From Halarcobacter sp. (GTDB lineage: Bacteria; Campylobacterota; Campylobacteria; Campylobacterales; Arcobacteraceae): a DNA stretch of 64,000 nt. Under the pieces are notes generated by a model, which made no database searches, was not told the origin of the DNA, and was given only the letters and a program-made list of their open reading frames with translations. Within the stretch, counting starts at the first letter, position 1, and each line of letters opens with the position of its first letter. Where the stretch lies: the NCBI RefSeq assembly GCF_963675975.1, contig NZ_OY780939.1:2604001-2668000 (forward strand). The letters run 5' to 3'. Positions 9,527 through 19,088 of the stretch are shown piece by piece. Both the position numbers and the translations under genes were made by a program.

Positions 9527-9549
9527 AGCTACTCTCTTTTTTTATTGTT

Positions 9550-10191
9550 TTAACTTGCTATATCTAAAGTGTTTGGCAAGTTATGTCTAATATTTCTTTT
9601 TTTAACATAGTTATTTAATCCAATATGATTATTATAACCTAAAAGTTTAGCAATTTTTCTAACAGATAAACCTACTGCTAATAACTCTTCTATTTTATCT
9701 CTTTGTTTATCAAATTTAGATTTTTGAATAGTACCTTTTGGCTTACCTAAACTTTCACCTTTTAATTTTTTAGCAGTAAGTGCTTCTTTTGTTCTTAAGC
9801 TCATTAAATCTTTTTCTAAATTAACAGTCATAGATATTACACCTAAAATCATTTGAGTTAACATATCTTTATCATCTACTAAGTCAAGATTTTGTTTTAC
9901 TACAATTATTCTAATTTTATTAGAAAGTAAAAATCTAACAATCTCTAAAATAGTTTCTATTGTTCTTCCAAAAACATTTAAATTATAAACTAAAAGTGTA
10001 GATGAAGATTCACAACTTTTTAAAAAATCCAACATATTTTTTTCATCATCTGGAGTATCAATTACTATCTCAATCTCCTTGTAAACTGAAATATTGTTTC
10101 TACTTTTATAGTCAGACAAACCTTTCTTTTGGGTTTTAGTATACGACTCATTATTATTATTAACTCTTACAAAACTGAAAATTTTAGACAT
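9550..10191 (-). CDS. Serine-recombinase-like protein with degenerate active site
   Basis: 213 residues with resolvase/invertase organisation: an N-terminal catalytic-fold domain (1-140), then KKLKGESLGKPKGTIQKSKF and a Hin-type helix-turn-helix (IEELLAVGLSVRKIAKLLGY). The usual YARVS start is FVRVN here, so the nucleophilic serine is Asn, and the usual DRLGR motif reads NVFGR, losing the Asp and first Arg. The Arg of the first motif is kept. A catalytically dead, DNA-binding derivative is the simplest reading. It is divergent from ubiX across a 236-bp AT-rich gap. Confidence 0.75.
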   Translation of the reverse strand: MSKIFSFVRVNNNNESYTKTQKKGLSDYKSRNNISVYKEIEIVIDTPDDEKNMLDFLKSCESSSTLLVYNLNVFGRTIETILEIVRFLLSNKIRIIVVKQNLDLVDDKDMLTQMILGVISMTVNLEKDLMSLRTKEALTAKKLKGESLGKPKGTIQKSKFDKQRDKIEELLAVGLSVRKIAKLLGYNNHIGLNNYVKKRNIRHNLPNTLDIAS

Positions 10192-10427
10192 CTTTATTCC
10201 TTTAACAAAATTATAAATTTATATATAAATATCATACAATATGTTTACTTATATATAGTTTTTTATTATACAAAATGATATACCTTTCCAACTTACACTT
10301 TTCTTAAATTTTGATTAAATTTATAAGAAATTTTATAATTTTTTTATTAGTTTTTTTTGACTTTTGAAAATAAAGGGATTTTTGGCTAATATCTAACTCT
10401 TAATAAAAACTAATGAAGGTTTTGAAA

Positions 10428-10982
10428 GTGAAATTAGTTGTAGCTATAACCGGTGCTAGTGGTGCAAAACTTGGACTTAAATTTATCCAAAACTTACCAG
10501 AAAGTATTGAAGTGTTTGCTGTTTTATCAAAAAGTGCTAAAAAAGCACTAAAGCTTGAAGAAGGTATTGATATTACAAAACTTTTCAAAGAAAATGAAAA
10601 GATTCATATATTTAAAGAAAATCAGATTGAAGCTCCTATTTCTTCGGGTTCATTTAAAACTGATAAGATGATAATACTACCTTGTTCTATGAATACTTTA
10701 GCAAAATGCTCTGTTGGTATTTCAGATAATCTAATCACAAGAGCTTTTACTGTAATGTTAAAAGAGAAAAGAGAAATAGTACTTGCCCCAAGAGAGATGC
10801 CTTTTTCAACCATTGCACTTGAAAACATGCATAAGCTTTCTCAACTAGGAGTAATAATTGCGCCTCCTGTTTTGGCGTACTATTCAAAACAAAACTCATT
10901 AGAGTTAATGGAAGACTTTATGATTGGTAAATGGTATGATTTACTTAGAATTGAGCATAATTTATATGAAAGATGGAAATAG
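10428..10982 (+). CDS. ubiX: UbiX-family flavin prenyltransferase
   Basis: About 184 residues. Begins KLVVAITGASGAKLG (FMN-binding Rossmann-like fold), with SSGSFKTDKMIILPCSMNTLAKCSVGISDNLITRA and the C-terminal REMPFSTIALENMHKLSQLGVIIAPP, all standard for UbiX/Pad1. It makes prenylated FMN for UbiD-type decarboxylases. I chose GTG 10428 over ATG 10413 because AAGG sits 8 nt before the GTG and the protein then starts where family members do; the ATG would add five residues. No ubiD is in the window. Confidence 0.9.
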   Translation: MKLVVAITGASGAKLGLKFIQNLPESIEVFAVLSKSAKKALKLEEGIDITKLFKENEKIHIFKENQIEAPISSGSFKTDKMIILPCSMNTLAKCSVGISDNLITRAFTVMLKEKREIVLAPREMPFSTIALENMHKLSQLGVIIAPPVLAYYSKQNSLELMEDFMIGKWYDLLRIEHNLYERWK

Positions 10983-10984
10983 AT

Positions 10985-11473
10985 ATGCAGGTTAACGATA
11001 ATACAACAACTTATAGAAAAGCAATATATAGTGGTACTTTTGATCCCATAACTAACGGTCATATGGACATTGTCAAAAGAGCTACATATATTTTTGATGA
11101 AGTGATTATAGCAGTTGCAAAAAGTGAAATGAAAAGTCCTATGTTTACACACGAACAAAGGGTAGCATTTGCCCAAGCAGCTACAAAAGATATGCCAAAA
11201 GTAAAAGTTATTGGATTTGATACTTTATTAGTTGATTTAGCAAGTGAACTTAAAATAAATACGATTATAAGAGGTCTAAGAGCTGTATCAGATTTTGAAT
11301 ATGAACTACAAATGGGATATGCAAACTCATCAATAAATAAAAAACTTGAAACACTTTATCTAATGCCTACATTAGAAAATGCTTTTGTTTCATCTACAAT
11401 TGTAAGAGAAATTATTCGATTTAATGGGAAATTTGAACACTTAGTTCCACAGAAGGTATTAGAATGTATGTAG
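10985..11473 (+). CDS. coaD: Phosphopantetheine adenylyltransferase
   Basis: About 162 residues with SGTFDPITNGHMDIV (nucleotidyltransferase TxGH motif), RGLRAVSDFEYELQM and the FVSSTIVREI signature. Catalyses the penultimate step of CoA synthesis. ATG 10985 follows GATGGA by 7 nt and is preferred over ATG 10973, which overlaps ubiX. Its 3' end overlaps tmk by 10 nt, so the run ubiX-coaD-tmk-hisS is an operon. Confidence 0.95.
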   Translation: MQVNDNTTTYRKAIYSGTFDPITNGHMDIVKRATYIFDEVIIAVAKSEMKSPMFTHEQRVAFAQAATKDMPKVKVIGFDTLLVDLASELKINTIIRGLRAVSDFEYELQMGYANSSINKKLETLYLMPTLENAFVSSTIVREIIRFNGKFEHLVPQKVLECM

Positions 11474-12030
11474 TAATTGAAGGTATAGATACAGCAGGGA
11501 AATCAACACAGCTTGATATACTAAAAGAAAACCACAAAGAGGCAATTTTTACAAAAGAACCAGGTGGTACAGAGATTGGGCTTAAACTAAGAGCTATGGC
11601 TTTAAATGGTGAAGCAAAGAGTAAAGTTGCAGAGATGTTTCTTTTTCTTGCAGATAGAGCAGAACATATTGAAGAGGTTATAAAACCTAATGAATATAAA
11701 ATAGTAATTAGTGATAGAAGTGTTATAAGTGGTATAGCTTATGCATCCAATATGCCTATAGAGATAGTAACTACACTAAATCTTATAGCAACATCAAACA
11801 CTTTACCATCACATGTTATCTTATTAGAATTATCTAAAGAGGAATTAACAAAACGATTAGAAGGTAAAACAAACGATTCTATAGAGTCTAGGGGTATTGA
11901 TTATCTACTAGATATACAAGATAGAATGAAAAGAACAATTAAACAATTAAATTTAAATTATATTTTTATAGATGCTAGTTTAAGCATAGAAGAGATTTCA
12001 AAAAAGATTGAGGATTTTATTAATGGCTAA
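11464..12030 (+). CDS. tmk: Thymidylate kinase
   Basis: 188 residues: P-loop GIDTAGKSTQ, FTKEPGGTEIGLKLR, the DR motif SDRSVISGIAYA, and a short LID region. Phosphorylates dTMP to dTDP. Slightly shorter than the E. coli enzyme, as usual in Campylobacterota. Overlaps coaD upstream and hisS downstream. Confidence 0.95.
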   Translation: MYVVIEGIDTAGKSTQLDILKENHKEAIFTKEPGGTEIGLKLRAMALNGEAKSKVAEMFLFLADRAEHIEEVIKPNEYKIVISDRSVISGIAYASNMPIEIVTTLNLIATSNTLPSHVILLELSKEELTKRLEGKTNDSIESRGIDYLLDIQDRMKRTIKQLNLNYIFIDASLSIEEISKKIEDFING

Positions 12031-13240
12031 TATTCAAAGCTTAAGAGGAATGAACGATATATTAGGTAGTGATAGTGAGTTATTTACATATTTTGTAGAA
12101 AATGCATCAAGAATTGCAAAAAATTATGGATTTACATATATAGAAACTCCTATTTTAGAAGAAACTGCACTTTTTAAAAGATCAGTTGGTGAGAGTTCTG
12201 ATATTGTAAATAAAGAGATGTATCAATTTATTGATAAAGGTGAAAATGACGTATGTTTAAGACCTGAAGGTACAGCAGGTGTGGTAAGAAGCTTTGTTGA
12301 AAATAAATTTGATAGAGCTGGAGGAACTTACAGATGGTACTATTATGGACCAATGTTTAGATATGAGAGACCTCAAAAAGGAAGACTAAGAGAGTTCCAC
12401 CAATTTGGTTGTGAAGTATTTGGTGTAAGCTCTGTTTATGAAGATGCAAATATCATTATGATGATAAAAGATATTCTAGATTTTTTCAAAATAGGATTCA
12501 AACTTGAACTAAATTCATTAGGTGATCAAAACTGTATGCCTGCGTATAGAGAAAAGCTGGTTAACTATTTAACAGATATAAAAGAAGATCTTTGTGAAGA
12601 CTGTAATAGAAGGATTGAGACAAATCCAATCAGAGTTTTAGATTGTAAAAATGAAAACTGTCAAAAACTATTATACAATGCTCCAAAAATCACAAATAAT
12701 CTTTGTGAAAAATGTGATACTGACTTTGAAAAATTAAAAGAGATTTTAGATTTCAATGATGTAGAATATGAGATTAATACAAACCTTGTTAGAGGTTTAG
12801 ATTACTATTCTCAAACTGCATTTGAGTTTACATCAAATGAGATTGGTGCTCAAAGTGCAATCGCAGGTGGTGGAAGATATGATAGACTTGTTGAATTCTT
12901 AGGTGGAAGAGTAACACCTGGAATAGGATTTGCAATTGGAATCGAACGGTTACTTGAATTAGTTAAAATGCAAGAAGATGAAAAAGATGTAATTTATCTT
13001 GGAGCATTATGTGAAGATGCATTAAATATTTTAACAAAAATTGCAAGCAAAAAAAGAAAAGATTCTAAAACATTTATTGAATATTCTGTTAGAGGATTTG
13101 GAAAACACTTTAATCTTGCAGAAAAACAAGGTGCAAATATAGTTGCACTAATTGGTGAAAATGAGATTAAAGATGGAACAATCTTTATCAAAGATTTAAA
13201 AACAAAAGAAGATAAAACTATAAAACTTGAGGATTTTTAA
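12023..13240 (+). CDS. hisS: Histidyl-tRNA synthetase
   Basis: 405 residues from ATG 12023 (AGG 9 nt upstream; a TTG at 12008 would add five residues inside tmk). Class II motifs are visible: RGMNDIL at the start, motif 2 YYGPMFRYERPQKGRLREF, the histidine loop RGLDYYSQTAFEF, GGRYDRL and motif 3 GIGFAIGIERLL, followed by an anticodon-binding domain. Two CxxC pairs occur between about 190 and 235 (CEDCNRR, CEKCDTD). Confidence 0.97.
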   Translation: MANIQSLRGMNDILGSDSELFTYFVENASRIAKNYGFTYIETPILEETALFKRSVGESSDIVNKEMYQFIDKGENDVCLRPEGTAGVVRSFVENKFDRAGGTYRWYYYGPMFRYERPQKGRLREFHQFGCEVFGVSSVYEDANIIMMIKDILDFFKIGFKLELNSLGDQNCMPAYREKLVNYLTDIKEDLCEDCNRRIETNPIRVLDCKNENCQKLLYNAPKITNNLCEKCDTDFEKLKEILDFNDVEYEINTNLVRGLDYYSQTAFEFTSNEIGAQSAIAGGGRYDRLVEFLGGRVTPGIGFAIGIERLLELVKMQEDEKDVIYLGALCEDALNILTKIASKKRKDSKTFIEYSVRGFGKHFNLAEKQGANIVALIGENEIKDGTIFIKDLKTKEDKTIKLEDF

Positions 13241-13242
13241 TT

Positions 13243-15039
13243 TTGGAAAATTATGGTATTAATATCTGGGCAGATGGTAATTTTATAATTGAAGATGGAG
13301 TAGTAAAGTTAAACTATGCATCTAAACCTTCACTAATAGATATGGTAAAAGATATTAGAGAAAAAGATTACAAAGGACCTTTACTTTTTAGATTCCCACA
13401 TCTAATAGAAAAACAGATAGATAAATTGTATAGCTTATATTCAAATGCAATAAAAGAGTATGATTATAAAGGAAAATTTAATGCTGTTTTCCCTCTAAAA
13501 GTTAATCAACTTCCAAATTTTGTATTACCCCTTGTGAAAGCTGGAGAAAAATACAATTATGGTTTAGAAGCAGGAAGTAAGGCTGAACTTTTCTTAGCAA
13601 TGACATATAATAAAATTGGTGCGCCAATTACAGTAAATGGATTTAAAGATAAAGAGATGATCCATTTAGGTTTTATTGCTAAAAAAATGGGACATGATAT
13701 TACAATTATAATTGAAGGTCTAAATGAGCTTGAAACAATAATTGAAGTTGAAAAAGAAACATCTCTTCCTACTCCAAATGTAGGACTTAGAGTAAGACTA
13801 TTTAATTCAGGTGGAGGAGCTTGGGCAAAATCTGGTGGAATTGATGCTAAATTTGGATTAAGTTCTACAGAGATTCTTGAGGCTTTTGAGATGTTAGAAG
13901 AGAATAACTTAGTAGATATTCTTACAATGATACATTTCCATATTGGTTCATCAATGGAAACAATTAAACCTTTAAAAAATGCCTTAAAAGAATCAGGACA
14001 TATTTATGCTGAACTAAAAAACTTAGGGGCTGTAAATTTATCTGCAATAAATATTGGTGGAGGTTTAGCAGTTGAATACTCTCAATTTCATAGAACTGCA
14101 CAATACCATCTTCAAGAGTTTGCAAATGATGTTATATTTACCCTTAAAAATATTGCCAAACAAAAAGGTGTTGAAGAGCCTAATATTTTCACTGAATCAG
14201 GAAGATTTATAAGTGCTAGTTCTACTGTACTAATTACTCCTGTATTAGAACTGTTTACAGCTGAATATGATGCTGAACATTTAAGATTAAAAGAAAAAAA
14301 CCCACCTTTAATTGAAGAGTTAAGAGATTTATATAATGATATGAATTCTAAAACAGCACTGGAATATATGCATGATAGTATTGATCACTTAGAATCTTTA
14401 TTAAAACTATTTGATTTAGGTTATATTGATTTAGAAGATAGAAGTAATGCTGAGATATTAAATAACCTTATTATCAAAAAAGCAATCTGGTTTTTAGAAG
14501 TTGATGATTATAAAGAGTTAAAAAGAATAGACAATAAAATTCAAGAAAAATATTTAGTTAATTTTTCTATATTTCAATCATTGCCTGATTTTTGGGGTAT
14601 TAAACAAGAGTTTCCTATGATGCCTATTACACATCTAGATAAAAAACCAACAAGAAGTGCTTCACTTTGGGATATTACTTGTGATAGTGACGGTGAGATT
14701 GGGTTTAATCCAGAAAAACCACTTTATCTACATGATGTAAATCTAAAATTAGAAGAATACTATTTAGGTTTCTTCCATGTTGGAGCATATCAAGATATTT
14801 TGGGTATGAGACATAACCTTTTTTCTCACCCTACTGAGATTAATGTAGTTTTTGAAGATGGAAAATTAAAACTTGAAAAAATATTAGAATCACAAAAAAT
14901 TATTGATATTTTAGAAGATATAGATCATGATACTAAAAATTTAAAAGAGGTATTAAAAACAAATTTAGATGACAAAACATATAAAATACTAAAAAAATAT
15001 TTACACGATAACAGTTATCTAAAGACAACATGGAGTTAG
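13243..15039 (+). CDS. speA: Biosynthetic arginine decarboxylase
   Basis: 598 residues, TTG start 2 nt after hisS. A PLP-dependent fold-type III enzyme: VFPLKVNQ carries the lysine that binds PLP, with LEAGSKAEL, HFHIGSS, INIGGGLAVEYS, ESGRFISA, and C-terminal WDITCDSDGEI and GFFHVGAYQDILGMRHNLF. Converts arginine to agmatine, the first step of one polyamine route. AGG of the hisS tail serves as ribosome site. Confidence 0.95.
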   Translation: MENYGINIWADGNFIIEDGVVKLNYASKPSLIDMVKDIREKDYKGPLLFRFPHLIEKQIDKLYSLYSNAIKEYDYKGKFNAVFPLKVNQLPNFVLPLVKAGEKYNYGLEAGSKAELFLAMTYNKIGAPITVNGFKDKEMIHLGFIAKKMGHDITIIIEGLNELETIIEVEKETSLPTPNVGLRVRLFNSGGGAWAKSGGIDAKFGLSSTEILEAFEMLEENNLVDILTMIHFHIGSSMETIKPLKNALKESGHIYAELKNLGAVNLSAINIGGGLAVEYSQFHRTAQYHLQEFANDVIFTLKNIAKQKGVEEPNIFTESGRFISASSTVLITPVLELFTAEYDAEHLRLKEKNPPLIEELRDLYNDMNSKTALEYMHDSIDHLESLLKLFDLGYIDLEDRSNAEILNNLIIKKAIWFLEVDDYKELKRIDNKIQEKYLVNFSIFQSLPDFWGIKQEFPMMPITHLDKKPTRSASLWDITCDSDGEIGFNPEKPLYLHDVNLKLEEYYLGFFHVGAYQDILGMRHNLFSHPTEINVVFEDGKLKLEKILESQKIIDILEDIDHDTKNLKEVLKTNLDDKTYKILKKYLHDNSYLKTTWS

Positions 15040-15041
15040 AT

Positions 15042-15818
15042 ATGAATGATGAAAAAGATATACATCAAAAGATAAAAGAAAAAATTTTAGAGGAACAAAA
15101 AGAGTTAGGTCTTTGGAAACAAATAAAAGAAGATTTTACTGTACCAAAACTAAACGACCCAGCTTTAGATTCAAGCTTTGAACTTTTTTTTAATTACCCA
15201 GGTGTTTGGGCAATAATTAATCATAGAATTGCAAATAAACTTTACAATAAAGGTTGGATAAAACTATCAAGGGCTTTAGTTGGTATTAGTTCTTTATTTA
15301 CAAAAACAGATATTCATCCAGCTGCAACTATTGGAAGAAGAGTTTTTATTGACCATGCTATTGGTGTTGTTATTGGAGCAACAGCAATTATTGAAGATGA
15401 TGTTTTAATCTATCAAGGTGTAACACTTGGAGGTGTTAGCTTAGATAAAGGGAAAAGACACCCTACAATTAGAGCTAACTCAGTAATAGGAAGTGGAGCA
15501 AAGGTTTTAGGAAATATAATCATTGGAAAAAATGGTAAAATTGGAGCAAACTCTGTAGTTATTTGTGATGTACCTAAAAACTCTACGGCTGTTGGTGTTC
15601 CAGCAAAAGTGATTAAAAGAGATGACAAAAATGGAAGACTTGACCACAGTGATCTTCCAGATATCAATAAAGAGATGTTCGAGTATTTATTAAAAAGAGT
15701 TGCCTTACTTGAACATGCAGTAAGAGATCATGATGGAATTGATTTAGCAAATGAAGACCATGATTTGGAATGTATTTACAAAAAATTTATTAGTGCGATG
15801 AACTCAATAGAAAAATAA
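15042..15818 (+). CDS. cysE: Serine O-acetyltransferase
   Basis: About 258 residues. An N-terminal helical region is followed by left-handed beta-helix hexapeptide repeats (TDIHPAATIGRRVFIDHAIG, VIGATAIIEDDVLIYQGVTLGG, IGSGAKVLGNIIIG, VPKNSTAVGVPAKVI). Makes O-acetylserine for cysteine synthesis. ATG 15042 has GGAG 6 nt upstream and is preferred to ATG 15030 inside speA. TAATG overlap with the next gene indicates coupling. Confidence 0.93.
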   Translation: MNDEKDIHQKIKEKILEEQKELGLWKQIKEDFTVPKLNDPALDSSFELFFNYPGVWAIINHRIANKLYNKGWIKLSRALVGISSLFTKTDIHPAATIGRRVFIDHAIGVVIGATAIIEDDVLIYQGVTLGGVSLDKGKRHPTIRANSVIGSGAKVLGNIIIGKNGKIGANSVVICDVPKNSTAVGVPAKVIKRDDKNGRLDHSDLPDINKEMFEYLLKRVALLEHAVRDHDGIDLANEDHDLECIYKKFISAMNSIEK

Positions 15819-16555
15819 TGACTTTTGAACTAATACTATTTGGGTTAACAGCTGGTTTTGTTTCTGGTTTCTTTGGATTAGGAGGAGGAACAGTTTTAAC
15901 TCCCATTTTAGTTATCGCAGGGTTTGCTATGAAAGAAGCAATTGCTATATCTATTATGCAAATGGTATTTAGTTCTATTTATGGATCTTTTCTAAACTCT
16001 AAAAAAGCAAAACATATATTTAAAGATGGGATAATACTAGGTATTGGTGGTTCTTTAGGTGGACTTTTAAATAGTTTTATCCACTCCTTAGTTTCTGATA
16101 TTTTTTTACAATATGTTTTTATTGTAATAATTATCTTCTCTATAATTAAAATATTTGTATCACCTGCTGAACATAATCAAGAGGTAAAACACCATAGTAA
16201 ACTAGTTTTAATCTTAGTTGGTTTTGTTGTAGGAGTGATTGCTATGAGTATTGGTGTAGGAGGAGCAATTATGCTTATACCTATATTAGTTAGCTTTATG
16301 AAATATCCTTTAAAATCAGCTACAAGTTTAAGTTTATTTTTTGTAATTTTCTCTTCTCTTGCAGGATTTACATCTTTAACTATAACTGGACAGATGCCTT
16401 TTCATGAAGGTTTAATTATAGGTTTAGCATCACTTGTAGGTGTATTTTTTGGGATAAAAACTAAAAATACTACAGGAGCTAAAAATTATAAAAAATCTAT
16501 ACTAGTAATGAATCTAATAATTTTATGTACTATGGTTTATAAAACAATATTATAA
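15818..16555 (+). CDS. TSUP family (TauE/SafE) anion permease
   Basis: 245 residues, 7-8 membrane segments, two repeats each beginning GxxxGxxGxGGG-like (FVSGFFGLGGGTVLTPILV and VIAMSIGVGGAIMLIPILV). The family exports or imports sulfite, sulfonates or other organosulfur anions; its coupling to cysE is compatible with a sulfur role, but this is inference. Its stop overlaps the convergent aconitase-like gene by 6 nt, leaving no room for a terminator between them. Confidence 0.85.
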   Translation: MTFELILFGLTAGFVSGFFGLGGGTVLTPILVIAGFAMKEAIAISIMQMVFSSIYGSFLNSKKAKHIFKDGIILGIGGSLGGLLNSFIHSLVSDIFLQYVFIVIIIFSIIKIFVSPAEHNQEVKHHSKLVLILVGFVVGVIAMSIGVGGAIMLIPILVSFMKYPLKSATSLSLFFVIFSSLAGFTSLTITGQMPFHEGLIIGLASLVGVFFGIKTKNTTGAKNYKKSILVMNLIILCTMVYKTIL

Positions 16556-19075
16556 AGAATCATTTAAAATATTTTTAAATAAAAGATTTAAAACTCCACC
16601 CTCTTTGTAGTGCTTTATCTCTTCAAAATTATCCAATCTACATTTTAACTCTATTGAGATATCAATATTTCCTTTTTTTATAGTTGCATCAAGAATAGAT
16701 TTTTCTTTTATATTCTCACTTGTAATTGTAAATTTTTCATCACCTTTTAATTTTAAAGATTCAATATCATCATCTATAAACTCTAAAGGTAAAATACCAA
16801 AATTAATCAAGTGCTTTCTATATTTTTCATCAAAAGATTTTGCAAGTATAACTTCTACTCCAATAATTTTTAAAGCTCTTATTGCCCAATATTTTGTTTT
16901 CCCTTTTCCAAACTCTTTTCCAGCAATTATAATTTGTGAAATATTTTTGCTTTTTGATTTTAAGGCTTTTTCAAAAATTGGAACAATCTCACTATTTTCA
17001 TAATCTATTGTATAAGCACCCTCTTTTGATATCATTAAATTCTTAATTGAACTTGTATCAAAAAGGTTTCTTATCATAACTTCAAAATTTCCACATCGAC
17101 TTTCAAAATCATTATACTCAAATGATTTTACACCTTTTTCTTCTAGATATCTAGCTGTAGGTGAATATAAAGATATATTTTTAGAAGGCAAAATTTGCTC
17201 TGTAGAGATATAATCACCAAATAAGGATAAAATTTCAGCATCTTCTATTTCAAAATTATGTTTAGCATCTCTTTCACTTATTATTTGTAAAGCTTGTATA
17301 TATGTAGAAGAAGGATTCCAATTATATACACCACTTAACTCAACATCTAAGTTTTGCCAAAATTCATTACCTTTATAGATATCTTTATAAATCTCTTTAT
17401 ATAAAGTATAATCAACTTTTCCAAGATAAGACACAACTTCCCTATTTGTTGGCCATATATCTTTAAGATAAACTGCTTTATTATCAATAATCTCTATAAT
17501 ATCATTTTCAAAATCAAATTTTACATTTCCAACCAAAGAAAAAAATACTACCAATGAAGAAGAAGTAATATAATTTGATTTTATTAAGTTACTACTGTTT
17601 TTCAAAAAATCTATATTCTGTGAACTTATAGAGCATAAATTTAGGTTGTTTTTTAATATATCTTTTTTTATATCCTCATCTATTTCATTTGTATTAAAAA
17701 TATAATTATCATATAAGATTTCAAAACCTAGTTCATCAATATATTTAATTAAATCTAAACTCTCCAAATGCTCTTTTTTTATATTTGTATCAATTACAAA
17801 TTTAGCATTTATATTTTTTTTAACTTTTATTCCTAATTCGACAGCTTTTTTTGCAAGTAGTAAAGAGTGAATTAAGTGATGAAGACTAAGTTTAGACGTA
17901 ATAAGTATAGATAAAACAATATCACCATCTTTTAAAAAATCTCCCTTTTTCATTAATGGAAAACTTTTTAAACTTGTCAAACACTCATTTAAATTTTTTT
18001 TATCTTTTATATTTGGATAAACAGATGATAAATCAAACTCAATAGTTTTATCATAATCCAGATTTTCATTACTGAAAAAAAGTTCTTGATTCTCTAAATA
18101 ACTTTTGATTAATTTTCCATAATCCTCATTGCCTCTTGTTTTATTAAAATATCTAATTGTTTTGTTATCTATTGCAAAATATGAACATGAAGCATTATAT
18201 TTAGGTGCTGCTACTGATATGAAAGATCTATCTTCTAAAGTCAAATATTCTAAACCTTCACCAAAAAACTCTACTAATTCACCGTTTATATTTGAAGCTT
18301 TTAGTTTTTCAATTAGATATGTTATCAAATCAGATGAAGTTACAGCATTATTAAGTTTGCCGAATATATTAATACCAATAACTTTGGGAAAATCTATTTT
18401 AATAGGTAAACCTAAAATAGCAAGCTGTGATTCTATACTATCAATTCTAAAACCAAGTACACCCAATGAATTTATCATTGTTGCATGGCTATCTGTACCT
18501 AATATAGTTTCGGGATATAAAAAAAACTTGTTTTCTTTTCTTTCAACATGTAAAATAGTTGAAAGAAACTCTAAATTTACTTGATTACATATCCCAGAAC
18601 CAGGAGGAATTATTCTTAAGTTTGTAAAATTCTTTGAGGCCCATTTTATAAAGTGATATTTTTCTTCAACTAGATTTATCTCTTTATCTTTTAAAGATTT
18701 ATCCTCTACTTCTAAAAAACTATTATCAATAATTAAATCTATTAATATTTGAGGATTTACTTTCTTTACATCCGCACCCAAAAGATTAACTTTATCTCTT
18801 AAAACTGCTAAATCGATAAATATTGGAAGTTCACTGAACTCTTCTAAGACTAATCTTGAAGGATAAAAGTTAATTTTATCACCTCTTCTATTTTCAAAAA
18901 TATTAATGATATTATTAAACTGCTCTTCACTAGTAGCTTTTCTTAAATTTGATTCTAATAAGATTTTTAAAACAATAGGAAGATTTTTTAATCTTTTATT
19001 ACTACTAAACACTTTTTTTAAATCATAAAAATAAAAAACTTCACCTTCTATTTCAAAACTATTTACAATATCCAA
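16550..19075 (-). CDS. Aconitase-family (AcnA/IRP type) protein lacking Fe-S cluster ligands
   Basis: 841 residues colinear with AcnA over its full length: PSRLVLEEFSELPIFIDLA, IPPGSGICNQVNLEFLS, ETILGTDSHATMINSLGVLG, VYLKDIWPTNREVVSY, SPTARYLEEKGV and IIAGKEFGKGKTKYWAIRAL. The catalytic motifs are broken: ITSCTNTSNP is ITSKLSLHHL, the GCTTCIGNSG segment with the other two cluster cysteines is replaced by YDNYIFNT, the TTDHISPAG motif reads STEQILPSK, and GSGSSRDWAAKG reads GKGKTKYWAIRA (catalytic Ser and substrate Arg lost). It should not hold a 4Fe-4S cluster or isomerise citrate. It follows the TetR gene by 13 nt, so its expression is likely under that repressor. Function unknown; an RNA-binding role like apo-aconitase is a hypothesis. 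Confidence 0.85.
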   Translation of the reverse strand: MDIVNSFEIEGEVFYFYDLKKVFSSNKRLKNLPIVLKILLESNLRKATSEEQFNNIINIFENRRGDKINFYPSRLVLEEFSELPIFIDLAVLRDKVNLLGADVKKVNPQILIDLIIDNSFLEVEDKSLKDKEINLVEEKYHFIKWASKNFTNLRIIPPGSGICNQVNLEFLSTILHVERKENKFFLYPETILGTDSHATMINSLGVLGFRIDSIESQLAILGLPIKIDFPKVIGINIFGKLNNAVTSSDLITYLIEKLKASNINGELVEFFGEGLEYLTLEDRSFISVAAPKYNASCSYFAIDNKTIRYFNKTRGNEDYGKLIKSYLENQELFFSNENLDYDKTIEFDLSSVYPNIKDKKNLNECLTSLKSFPLMKKGDFLKDGDIVLSILITSKLSLHHLIHSLLLAKKAVELGIKVKKNINAKFVIDTNIKKEHLESLDLIKYIDELGFEILYDNYIFNTNEIDEDIKKDILKNNLNLCSISSQNIDFLKNSSNLIKSNYITSSSLVVFFSLVGNVKFDFENDIIEIIDNKAVYLKDIWPTNREVVSYLGKVDYTLYKEIYKDIYKGNEFWQNLDVELSGVYNWNPSSTYIQALQIISERDAKHNFEIEDAEILSLFGDYISTEQILPSKNISLYSPTARYLEEKGVKSFEYNDFESRCGNFEVMIRNLFDTSSIKNLMISKEGAYTIDYENSEIVPIFEKALKSKSKNISQIIIAGKEFGKGKTKYWAIRALKIIGVEVILAKSFDEKYRKHLINFGILPLEFIDDDIESLKLKGDEKFTITSENIKEKSILDATIKKGNIDISIELKCRLDNFEEIKHYKEGGVLNLLFKNILNDSL

Positions 19076-19088
19076 ATATATAAACCCT

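Noticed and set aside
10413-10982. ATG 10413 as the ubiX start
   Set aside because: It lacks a ribosome site, whereas GTG 10428 has AAGG at good spacing and matches the usual family N-terminus.
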